NCBI RefSeq assembly: GCF_021869535.1
Contig: NW_026262668.1
Span: 72,871,558-72,935,557 of the forward strand
Length of the DNA stretch: 64,000 nt
Direction: 5' to 3'
Source: Mytilus californianus
Lineage: Eukaryota; Mollusca; Bivalvia; Mytilida; Mytilidae
In this document: positions 1 to 12,700 of the stretch, one piece after another
Numbering within the stretch: the first letter of the stretch is position 1
Layout: every line of letters begins with the position of its first letter
Made by a program: the position numbers and the translations under genes
Notes under the pieces: model-generated
What the model was told of the DNA's origin: nothing
What the model saw: the letters and a program-made list of their open reading frames with translations, nothing else
Databases searched by the model: none

Positions 1-392
1 GCAAAATGACAATGATACATAAATGAACAAAGGACTACTAGCAGTTACTGACATGCCAGCTCCAGACCTCAATTAAACTGATTGAAAGATTATGTCTTCA
101 TCATATGAAAATCAAGTACAATCCCTCCCGTAAGGGGTTTAGTATCATACCATCATAAAATATATGAGAAGAACATAACCTGTATCATGCCAATAACTGG
201 TTTTAGAATAAATGCGTTTATTTCCGATGCAAAGACCCTATGAGTGAATCAATATTAATACCAAAATATGCAATCCTTAATGACTTGACAATGGTATCGT
301 AACTATATCCTTTCCGAATAAGTCTGTTTAAAGGTTTGGTTAGCTTTTGAGGTGAATGCCGACATTTTTGTGCTTTGTAAAGAATATTACCA
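1..392 (-). mobile_element. 5'-truncated reverse-transcriptase retroelement copy (3' end)
   Basis: Clearly similar over its length to 8090-8480 in the same orientation. It keeps the last part of the reverse-transcriptase reading frame (YGNILYKAQKC to IGSLHR, stop near 218) followed by 3' UTR that continues off the left edge. Similarity stops at about 392, where the 5' truncation lies, as expected for target-primed insertion. The 60 or so codons are a fragment, not a gene. Confidence 0.8.
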
Positions 393-628
393 TACATGTA
401 TATATGAAAGAACTGTAAGTACAATAATTTTCCTCTAAACTTCGAAACACGGAAAACTATTAGTCATCATACCATGAATAAAACCAAAATTCCCTAGATT
501 GCAGTGAATAAGTTCAACTTTTAAAAAGCAAAAGTTAGAATTCTAGCATTTTCATTTTTTTATTTTAAACTGCAACAATATGAAATTTGTAGATTTTTTA
601 CCAATATTTACTAGGAGTTAAAACTAAC

Positions 629-742
629 CTTTTAACCACTGAATAGTGGGTTTAGGATCTCCGTTTACATAGCAAGGTAGTACCAAATCATTGTCTGATA
701 TAACTGTGACTGATTCAGTAAAATCTACAATAACTGGTGGCA
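629..742 (-). CDS. Ig gene exon: Ig domain 6, N-terminal half
   Basis: 114 bases (2 + 37 codons + 1). It begins with P-P-V-I-V-D-F and has the first Cys in LPCYVNGDP and Trp in TIQWLK. Acceptor TATTTCAG, donor GTTAGT. The matching C-terminal half must lie left of the window, since nothing with an Ig C-half pattern and an acceptor is visible on the minus strand of 393-628. Confidence 0.85.
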
Positions 743-3700
743 CTGAAATACAGCAGGAAACAATAGATAAATATGTACCATTGATGTTTCTTTTTCTACT
801 CTTGTGTTCATATCTGAAAACATATAAAAAATCTTGAGGTAAACTATTTCAAAGGAGCCATTACCTCCAACAAAGAGAGAATCTCCATCGAGCAAAATGA
901 AAATCTCAGCCATCAACGTCTTTTGGCTCTCAATAACCTCTAAAAGGATCAACCCAAAGTTTCTCAAGAAAGGGGTACTCTATTAGCTGCTCCAAGTATA
1001 GATTAACAGGTTTTCTACACACTGGTGTCGTAAAATATCGGCCACAAGCCACAATGTGAACCTTTCTGGTGAGTGTGTTCAGACAAAAATTAAAAGTACG
1101 ATACCAGTAGAAAATATTTATTACCTAGAACTTTCAAATAAGCAGTAGATTCAGCTTCACCATATACATTTGTAGCTTTACATGTATAAAGTCCTTCTCT
1201 TATCTTGTTAACATTTGCCATGTGAAGTTCTTGGTTCTGATTCCTGTAAATTACATGCAGATTATAACAAAATAAAAGGTTCTTTTATAAGATGGTAGAA
1301 ACTAGGAATCTTCTTTGAAATTAAGGGTGACAAGTATCAATACAACTTTCTATTTAACATTGAACAAAAGCTTAACAAGAATTTGTGTCCATAGGACAAC
1401 ATGCCCTGCTTGCACTTGCATAATTTGCCTTGTTCAGTGAACCATTAAATCAGGGAAAAAACAGTAAGTTTGCATACAATTGAAACAAGAGGCTCATGAT
1501 CATGAGCCTCTTATCGCTCACCTGTAATTTCAGTTTCAGGCATTCGACTTATTTGTAGATCTTACTTTGCTGAACAATTTTGTCATTTACACTTTCTCTC
1601 TTTCTATAATAACATTAAAGATAATACATAACCCAAAACTGTAAACTTCCTAAAAATTAACTTTTTCTGGACAGTAACCCAACAATAAGTTGTCCTATTG
1701 GTCTGAAGATTACTTGACAGATAGATCTAAACCTGTTTTACACTTTCACCTATGTCAGTTTTGCTCTTACTGCTTTAGTTTTTGAGATGAAAGCCAAAAA
1801 CTTTATTTGACCCCTATGTTCTATTTTTAGACTCTGCCGCCATGTTTTTGAATGGATCAAATCCCCAAATACAATCTATAAACTAGATACCCTACGATCA
1901 TTCAATTAAAGTTTTTAAGTATTTTGCCCAGTAGTTTCAGAGAAGAAGATTTTTGAAAAAGTAATTAGACTTTCACAAAAAATGTTAAAAAAAACGTTTG
2001 AAAGGGCAATAACTCCTCAAGGGGTCAATTGACTATTTTGATCATGTTGACTTATTTGTAGATCTTACTTAGCTGAACATTTATTGCCATTTATACTTTC
2101 TCTCTATATATTATAATATTAAAGAAAATAACCAAAAACAGTAAAATTTAATAAAAATAAACTACTTCCAACAGTAACCCATTAATGGGTTGTCGAACTT
2201 GTCTGAAAATTTCATAACAGATAGATCATGACCCATTTATCACTTGAACTCCCTTTCACTTTTGCTCTAACTGCTGTAGTTTTTGAGATATAAGCCAAAA
2301 ACTGCTTTTGTCCCCTATGTTCTATTTTTAGCCATGGCGGCCATGTTTGTCGATGGATCAAAACTTCGGATGCAATTTATCAACTAGATACCCTTAGGAA
2401 CATTCAGTTAAAGTTTGGAAGTATTTGGCCCATTATTTTGAGAGAAGAAGATTTTTGAAAAAGACTTGCACGAAAAAATGTAAAAAATAAATGTTTCAAG
2501 GAAGGAGTCAATTGACTATTTCGATCATTTGACTTATTTGTAGATCCTACTTAGCTGAACATTTTTGCCATTTACACTTTCTCTCTATCTATTATAATAT
2601 TAAAGATAATAACCAAAAACAGTAAAATTTCATAAAAATTTACTATTTCCAACAGTAACCCTACAATGGGAGGTCCAATTGGTCTGAAAATTTCATAGCA
2701 GATAGATCTTGACTTATTCATCTTTTTAACTCCATGTCACTTTTGCTCTAACTGCTTTAGTTTTTGAGATAAAAGCCAAAAACTGCATTTGACCCCTATG
2801 TTCTATTTTTAGCCATGGCGGCCATGTTTGTTAATGGATCAAAACTTCGGATACAATTTATAAACCAGTTACCCTAAGGAACATTCAGTTAGATTTTAGA
2901 AGTATTAGGCCCAGTAGTTTCAGAGGAGAAGATTTTTAAATGTTAGCAAACATGATGAATAAATTGTGTAAAATTGTCTTTAAAGGGCAATAACTGCTTA
3001 AGGGGTCAATTGACAATTTTGGTCATATTAACTTTTTGTAGATCTTACTTTGCTGAACATTTTTGCTATTTACAGTTTATCTTTATCTTCAATAATATTC
3101 AAGATAATAACCAAAAACTGCAAAATTTCCTTAAAATTACCAATTTAGTGGCAGCAACCCAACAATGGGTTGTTCGGGTCGTCTGAAAATTTCAGGGCTG
3201 ATAGATCTTACCCTATTGAACATTTTTACCCCTTGTACTTCACTGTTTGATTTCATATGTAATATTGTCCTGAAGACGCCATGCTTGATGGCGAAACATG
3301 TCGACCAGAATAAACTCTTACCATGCGGTAATCGATGGGTGTTATTGTCTTTATTATCGTTTTATATTTACCCCTTGTCAGATTTGCTCTAAATGGTTTA
3401 GTTTTTGAGATATAAGCCAAAAACTGCATTTGACCCCTATGTTCTATTTTTAGCCATGGCGGCTATGTTTGTTGATGGATCAAAACTTCGGATACAATTT
3501 ATAAATTAGATACCCTAAGGAACATTCAGTTAAAGTTTGAAGGTATTTGGCCCAGTAGTTTCAGAGGAGAAGATTTTTGAAATAGTTTACGACGACAACG
3601 ACAGACGACGGACGAAGACGGGCCAGGTGAGCTAAAAATTCACATCATAATAAAAATGTGTACTAAGTCTGAAGTTAACCAGAAACATAAACCTGAAAAT

Positions 3701-6700
3701 GTACCGACTTTCAGTGAACAGCGAAATCAGGGTCAAAACCATAATTTGACATAATTCTTTTTAAAATTAACCTGATACTGGATGGAAGGAATATCAGACA
3801 GAAGGCACACAGACCAGAAAACATAATGCCCCACACTATCCTAGGCAGGGTATAAAAATGTGGTCTGATGAATGAGGAGAAAATTTCACAATGGATAAAA
3901 GGAGATATGAGAGTAAACTAGTTTTTATTCCAAGATACATCTCAGAATATCCTTACACCAATTCTAAGGTACAATCATTAAACTTATAATAGAAATGAAG
4001 GGATATCAGGTATCCATCCATGACACAAAATCAGTCCATGCAGAGCAAACAAACACAAAAATCAAAGGAACAGCACTTTTAGTTCATTCTCACTATAATT
4101 GTGTACTGTACTATTGCTTGTGTTTTTTACATTAATATGTGTGTCAAAAGACTGACCTTAAAATTAATGTGTCATCAGGAATAACCATAAGTCCATCTAA
4201 AAACCAAGTAATCTGTGGGAAGGGATCTCCTCCAACCATGCATGTCATCTGAGTTCCATCTCCAGTAACCACAGAGGTTGATACTGGAGGATCTAAAAAC
4301 ACTGGACCACCTATATAGCAAATTCAAAATATAGTTACTTTTACGAAACAAATAATAATTTGAAAGAAAAAAAATGAACTTACCGGTAAGTAGTTTTTAT
4401 CATCATAATCAGGCTCAATTTCAACTTCAGAGTATACAGTGTATTTACTCGGTAAAATTTGCTCACTGTCGGAAGAATTTAAGAGTTGTAAAATTACAAA
4501 ATTTGACCTCTTAAACATAATATTTCATTAAAGAAAATGTAAAGTCTGATTGATCTCAGACAGCTATATCTTCTTAACATAATTATTGACCTTATTAGCA
4601 TACCTCCAATCTGCAAGTCTGCTGACTTTGAGGTTCTAGATGTGGGAATAGCATAACTATTTGTAGCTACACAAAAATATCTGCCTTCATCCTGTTTCTG
4701 TATATCTGTAAAGAATAGATTCCAGATTCCAACCAAAGGATCAACAATGTAAACAGCCTGTTCTCCTGTTCTGAAATAAACAATTTCCTACCTTGCAAAA
4801 ACAACTTGTATCTTTTAATCATTAAATCTTAGGTATTACCCAAGCTCATTTAACGTGTCTGAATTATCTCCCCTTAAACACTTCTACAAGTAAAATTTAT
4901 TAAAAATTTGCTAAAATGTAAATTAAAAAAGCATGTTATCTTTAACTGCTATTTCCAAATGAAAACTGATCATAAACAGTAGAGTATTTGTTTGTCATGA
5001 GAAAATACTGACATCATAAAATGTATTAACAATATTTCTTTTTTCCCCAAGAAGTTCAACTAAAACCATATTAAAAAAAGAAGAATGTGTCTAAGGAAAT
5101 AAATGCCCCAGCTCCAGCTTTGCTATTTTCCAAGTTAAAAAGGGGCATAACTCTAGAACAGTAAATGACTCACTGCCCAAATTCGAACTCTGTCTGTGTG
5201 TTGTGAATTTTTACAAAATTGTGATAACAAAATTGTGTTTTTAATAGAGCTATTTTCAAGATCATCATGCTGCAGTCAAGAATATATGTAAAAATGATGT
5301 AGTTCTCTCCTAAATAGTGGAAATTGGCAGATATGGCGGAGAGCAGATAATTAATATCATATGAATTTCATTGGTTGGTTGTTTTTAACCGATGTTACAT
5401 CAGCTGAAAAAATCATGAAGAGTTTTATCTGTATTTCATAGTATTGTTGCTTTTGTACCAAGTTGCATTACCTCAAGAAATACTGATTGGTGGAGAGCAG
5501 TAAAGATTTTACCTGTATTTCATTGGTTGGTTGTTTTTGTACCATGATACATTAGCTGAAGGAAAGCTGATTGGTGGAGAGCAATGAAGAACAACTGGTT
5601 GTCCTGCTGTTATATATAATGAATCTGGTTCTTCTTGGAATAAAAGGTCAATATCTATGTAAAGAATTGTAAAATGTGATGAATTTTACAGCAATAACAT
5701 ATGAGTCACAAATACCAAAACAAAATCCTTTTTTTTCTGCAAGAAAAGAAATTGGCATTGCTCTTGAACATAATAGGCGGTATCCACTTTAAACATGATA
5801 AAAAGATTAATTAAACATGTTCTTATGGTCCGTGGCATTGGTTTATTAATAAGTTGTCATTGGCTTTCAACTGGCTTTTAGTATAGATCTGTGAGTTCTC
5901 TAACATCATTATTTTGTGTCTTTTGTCTTTAAGTTATTTGTTTTCTTTTCGGCTTTGTGTCGATCTAATGAGTTAGGCCATTTCTAACTGAGTTTTACAG
6001 TTTCTTTTTATGTTCTGCTGTTAAGCTAATGTCTCATGTTAAGGGAGGGGCTGCCATATACTGTATGTGCTTGTACCAAGTCAAAAGCCTGTTAATTGGT
6101 GGTTGTCATAGGTTGCTGTCTGTTAAATCAGTTATTTTCGATAATTGTTTTGTTATAAATCAGGGCGTTGGTTTGGTCATATTATGTCATGTGGGGTCTT
6201 TTATAGCTAACCATATGGTATTGGTTTTGCTCATTGTTGAAGGCCATACATAGGGTGACCTATAATTGCTTAAATCCATGTCATTTAACTCTGTTGGATA
6301 GTTGTCTCATTGGCAATCATACCACATCTCCTTATTCTAGTTAATATGAGAATCAATGTTATAAAGTATTTTTAATATGATATTTTTAAGGGAATTTACA
6401 ATTAAAAGTTTACATGAAATTATTCATTATACAGGTAGCAAAGGAAAAAAATACCTTAATGTGACCTACCGAATTAGACTATTTACTGGGTTTGTACTAA
6501 CATGAGCAACATGGCGGGTGCCACATGTGGAGCAGGATCTGCTTACCCTTCAGGAGCCTCTGAGATCACCCCCAGTTTTTGGTTGGTTCGTTTTGCTTTG
6601 TCTTTAGTTTTCTATGTTGTGTTTTGTGTACTATTGTTTATCTGGTTTTTTTTTCTTTTTTAGCCATGGCGTTGTCAGTTTATTTTCGATTTATGAGTTT

Positions 6701-9700
6701 GAATGTCCCTCTGGTATCTTTCGCCTCTCTTTTAAATTAATGTACTTACAAGAAACTTGAACAAAAACATCTTGAGTTCTGACATGCCCAAGATAGTTGC
6801 TGCCTTCACAGAAATAGTAACCTTGGTCATCTTGGATCAGTAGCACGAACTCTAAACTACCATTTGTTAAGACTCTAACTCTTGAGTCAGGAACAATGAC
6901 ATCTTGGAGTTTGTACCATGTGATCACAGGTTTAGGGAAACCACCTATTGCGCAGTTGAGAACCAACAAAAAACCCTCTGGTGCCATCACTGTAGAATTC
7001 TGGGAAATATCTACATCTATGTACGGTTTTGTTTCTGTTGCTGAAAGAGGAAACCTCTATCATTACATACCAAGTCAAGCAATAGAAACTGTTAAATTAA
7101 AAAGACAGTTACATCTATAAATGATTTCTAGGATATGTAAATATTTAAATACTGTAAATTCAAACATTTTTGTGAACATTGCGACCTCATAGGGTTTTGA
7201 AAAAACAAAAACTGGCATTTTTAATTATGATAGCATATTTGTATAAAGCATTGTCTGAAATGGCAATAATTATCTCTCATATTTGTCCATTATTAGTTTT
7301 ACAATCCCAATAATAAATGCACCCAATTTTTTTTCTGAATTGACAGTGTTGAAATTTTATTCAGTGTATATGTTACAGTAAATTTGTATAATCAGTGATT
7401 ATGTAGAATCCCTAAAATGTTCAGGGATTATGTAGAATCACTGGTTAGTTTAGGGATTATATATAATCACTAAAATTTTCAGGGATTATGTATAATCACT
7501 AGAAAAAATGTCAGGGATTATACAGAATAACTGAAATGAAGAATTAGTTTCATTTATATAGAAAATGGATAAAAGTTAAATAATTCATTCTTTAAATCAT
7601 ATTAAAACATCATTACAAACATATAGATTGTAAAATGTAAAGCACAATATGTTAAAATGATAACCTTAAAATTGAGAATGGAAATGGGGAATGTGTCAAA
7701 GAGACAACAACCCGACCATAGAACAGACAACAGCAGAAGGTCACCAACAGGTCTTCAATGCAGCGAGAAATTCCCGCACCCGGAGGCGTCCTTCAGCTGG
7801 CCCCTAAACAAATATATATACTAGTTCAGTGATAATGAACGCCATACTAAACTCCAAATTGTACACAAGAAACTAAAATTGAAAATAATACAAGACTAAC
7901 AAAGGCTAGAGGCTCCTGACTTGGGACAGGCGCAAAAATGCGGCGGGGTTAAACATGTTTATGAGATCTCAACCCTCCCCCTATACCTCTAGCCAATGTA
8001 GAAAAGTAAACGCATAACAATACGCACATTAAAATTCAGTTCAAGAGAAGTCCGAGTCTGATGTCAGAAGATGTAACCAAAGAAAATAAACAAAATGACA
8101 ATAATACATAAATAACAACAGACTACTAGCAGTTAACTGACATGCCAGCTCCAGACTTCAATTAAACTGATTGAAAGATTATGTCTTCATCATATGAATA
8201 TCAGGCACAATCCTTCCCGTTAGGGGTTTAGTATCATACCATCATAACATATATGAGAAGAACATAAACCGTGTCATGCCAACAACTGGTTTTTAAATAA
8301 ATGTGTTTAGTGCCGATGCAAAGACCCTATAAGTGAATCAATATTAACGCCAAAATATGCAATCTTTAATGACCTGACAACAGTATCGTAACTATATCCC
8401 TTCTTAATAAGTCTATTTAAAGGTTTTGTTAGCTTCAGAGGTGAATACTGACATTTTTGTGCTTTATAAAGAATATTTCCATAAAAAATTGGATGTGAAA
8501 TACCTGAACGTATAAGAAGTCTGCATGTTGAGCTATATTTACGAATGATGTCCTTATACCGATGATAAAATTTAGTAAATGTTTTGCCTAGTTTGTGATA
8601 TCGAAAACCCTGGTGTAATAATTTTTCAGTAATACATAAATTTCTCTCGTTAAAATCTAAAACATTGTTACATACACGAGCGAATCGTACAAGTTGAGAT
8701 ATATAAACACCGTAAGATGGTGACAAGGGAACGTCACCATCTAAAAATGGATAATTAACGATAGGAAATGAAAAATCATCTCTTTTATCATATATTTTAG
8801 TATTAAGCTTTCCGTTAATGATATAGATATCAAGATCGAGGAAAGGGCAGTGGTCATTGTTAGTATTAGCTTTATTTAAAGTAAGTTCAACAGGATAAAT
8901 TTCTTTAGTATACATACTGAAGTCGTCATTATTGAGAGCCAAAATATCATCCAAATATCTAAAAGTATTATTAAATTTGTGTATCAGATGTTGTTTCGAT
9001 GGGTATTTGCTGATTTTTGTCATAAATTGTACTTGAATACATTAAAATGTTATGCACAACATATCAAAATGTTAGGAACAATATACTAAATTATTAAGCA
9101 TATAATATTAAAATATTAAGCACAATATTTTAAAAAACAAACATTACATTCACTCTGTGGTTAAAGTTTAAAAAAAAATAATAACTTTCTTAAACTATCC
9201 TGGATTTGTACCAAACTTGGACAGAAACTTGTTTATGATCAAAAGCTAGTATCTAGAAAGAAATTTAAAAACAAATTATTTCCTGTTTATCCGTACATTA
9301 CTTATAAATGGACTTAGTTTTTTTTCCAGCTAACATTACATTCAGTCTGCAGTTAAAGTTTTTAAAACATTTTTTAGATACATAAACCATTTCAGTAACT
9401 GTTAAATTAATCTATCATGTGCATTTTCCTATCACACTGAAAACATAGACAACAGCAAAAGTAGGCGAGACACTGGGTTCCGCGGAACCCTTACGAATGT
9501 TTCTATACATTTAGTTGCGTCAGTTCTCTCAGTTTGAATTTCTTGTTCATTTGAACACAAAATACACACAGAGGTTTCATAACCTTCCTCGCCATTTGTT
9601 TTACTACAAATAAAATGCACTGTGGATTTACATTTTGAACATTTTTTGTCATATAAATGATCTTGGTAAACCATGATGAACTTGAAATTAAATAGATTGC

Positions 9701-12700
9701 ATATCATCGTCAGATATTTAAGTTTTGTTATTTTTTTAGATCCATGCCCACCAGCCCCAATCTTATGTTAATGTATAAGGATGTAAAGAGTGTAATCTAT
9801 GTGAAATATAAGAGATGGTAGGAGGCTTTAAACAATTTAAATACTTACTGTTCACTTAAACTTTCAAGGAATAAGAAAACACAAACGACAAGTTATCTTT
9901 ATTTAATTTTTATCAAACACAGGATCTTTGAATTATTGATAATCCCTGAAATCATACTAGGGAATTTGTAGAATAATTATTAAAATGTTTAGTGATTATG
10001 TAAAATTACTGGTCATTTTCAGGGATTATATATAATCACTAATGATTTTGGTGATTCTACATAATCCCTGAAAAATCAGGGATTCTACATAATCCCTGAT
10101 TATACAAATTCACTGTAACATATATACAAACATTCCAAGAGAATGAAGGTTCCTTGTTAAATACTGTTGGAGGAGAGATTATACAAAATGGCAACCCTCT
10201 ATTGAGAGAGTTGCTAAAAATAAACTTGGTATTACCAATTTTGATTTTTTTTTTATATTATATTTACACAGTGTGATTACATATTCAATTCTTAAATCAA
10301 GTCTTCAAAGTTTCAAAGTCTCTAGTTTCTACATTAAGTTAAATACACAATAGTTGGTACCCAGTCCATCAAGAATGCTACAGAGAATTGGCTTTCGGTG
10401 TCTGTACTTCAAATGTGCACATCTTCAATATATAAACAGTGTTCTCCCCAGGCCCTTAAAGGACCGCGGGCCCGCGATGTATAATTTTCTACGGTGGTGG
10501 TATCGTTCTTGCCGCGATGTATAATTTTTCTCCGTGGTGCTTAAATTTTCGGGAAAAAAATTGTAAATCGGTAAAGTTTTAAACGACTTGTTAAACCTTT
10601 TCCGTGGGTATAAAATTTCAGAAGAAAATTGACCAGTTCAAACCAGTTCAATCCAGTTCTTACAACTAGATTGTTTACACCACGTGATCGATTTACCTTT
10701 TGAGGTTAACCTTGATGATTGGATTAATCGATGTACATGATTCTTTTGTGTTTTAATTAATAAAGAGATCATAATTAATTATCACACTTGTGAGGGACAA
10801 GCAGACATTTGTTAAATAACTCTATCACTCCAGCCTTTGGTCATAAATAATTTGCGTATTTTAAACATGTTGGAGTTACTTCCCCTGATTTAGCTTATTA
10901 CAAATAAGTGCTCCTAATATATTATCTATCATTGAAAATAGAAATAAAGTACAAATTGAATGCAAAATTATATAAGAATGTTACTTTAAGGATAAAAACT
11001 TTCTTTGAACATACCAACAAAAATATATTGCAAATTATTTTTGATAATCATACTTTCATTAATGCACAGACATATTATAATAAATAGGTAGTAGTTTCCA
11101 ATTTGTAACTGAAAGTAGTCAAAGTCTTTAGTCACTGATTGGAACTCAGCTAGATATGATACATGGGTGCACAGATAGATGATATAAATTTACTCTTCAT
11201 GTCTGTCTACCAAGAAACACAATAATGATTATAATAATAATTGTATTGTTGTTTAAAAGAATCATGTCAAGTAAAGCTATGGAAAATAGTTTTTAATTTA
11301 CTAAAGGTTCTGCATTAAAATTTAATCTTGTTTAAATTTAATTGTTATGGTGTAATCTAACAAAAATGGGGAATGTGTAGTGTAACTACAAGTATCAGGA
11401 CAAATTGGCTTGATCAAAATATAAAAAGTGACTTTAGTTTAAAGACTAAGAGTGCTTTCTTTTATTTATTCTTAAAAGAAATTAAAGTATACAAACTGTT
11501 TATTGATTTACTTCTTTTTTTACCAGTAATTTTTTGACCCAAAGTCTACATAATACAGTAAACAAAACAAAGACAAAAAGGTAATGACACAAAAACTAAC
11601 AAGAAAAAAAAAAGCGATGCAACGCGACACGACATATTGTACAAATCATTTTGACACGCGTTACCCTGGTGCTATCCAAAAATCCTGGGGAGAACACTGA
11701 TATAAACAAACATAAAAGAAAGTTTAAAAGCTATTCATCAATTTAAAACTGTTAGAGGATTAATAACACAGAGCAGATACCCTATTTTCCAAGCTGCCCA
11801 ACATTCACTATTCTATCAGCCAGAAAACCCAAAACCTGCCAAAAATGAATAAACTGCTTCGCTGAGCCTAGCTAGATACGCCCGCACAGGTCCAACCCTG
11901 AACAGTTGGGGCAAAAATGGACACAATATTCAAGCTTGAATCAGGTCTGAATTTGGATTGTAATTAAATATTTGACATATTATAGGTTTCTGAATAAATG
12001 TAGTCAAAGAACTTGAAATTGGTTATATGAATTGAATTTATATTCAATTAAAGATTTCTTGCTGTTGTGCAATACTTAGTAAATCTGTTGTCAAACTATA
12101 AACAAATAAAGTTCAATTAATTCTCAATGTCATATTAGAAATTTATGAAATAAAAAGGGAGCTTACATCAATAGATATAAACAATTCACCAAAGTTTCAT
12201 GAGAATTGGTGACAGCATTTTTGAGTTACTGTCCGAAAACTGGAAAATCACCCCTTTTTTTAATGAATTAAACCCCATAACTCAGAAATGTAAAATGTAA
12301 AATTTATAAAATTCTAAAGGGAGCTTACATCAATACATACAAACAATTCACCAAAGTTTCATAAGAATTGCTGAAAGCATTTTTGAGTTTTTGTCCGAAA
12401 ACTGGAAAATCCCCCCTTTTTTTATGAATAAAACCCTGTAACTCTAAAACGTAAAATCTAAAATTTATAAAAATCGAAAGGGAGCTCATGTCAATAGATA
12501 TAAACAATTCAATACAATTTCTTGCAAGTTGGTGAAAGCATTCAAGACTTATTGTCCGAAAACTGGAAAATCCCCCTTTTTTTAATGAATTAAACCTCAT
12601 AACTCGGAAACATAAAATCTAAATTTTATAAAAATGAATGGGAGCTCACGTCAATAGATATAAACAATTCACCAAAGTTTTATGCAAATTGGTTAAAACA

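Larger units (their letters stand above)
7365..10128. mobile_element. DNA transposon with TIRs and subterminal repeat arrays (nested retroelement inside)
   Basis: The ends are inverted copies: left TGTATATGTTACAGT and right its complement (one extra TA), continuing through AATTTGTATAATC. Each end carries four to five units around AGGGATTATGTAGAATCACT (7390-7530 and about 9940-10095). The span begins TG and ends CA. The middle is largely taken by the inserted retroelement 7670-9030. A short minus frame (9707-9432) has CSKC, HFIC and CILC pairs, a zinc-finger-like remnant. No transposase core is seen. Target duplication not identified. Confidence 0.65.
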
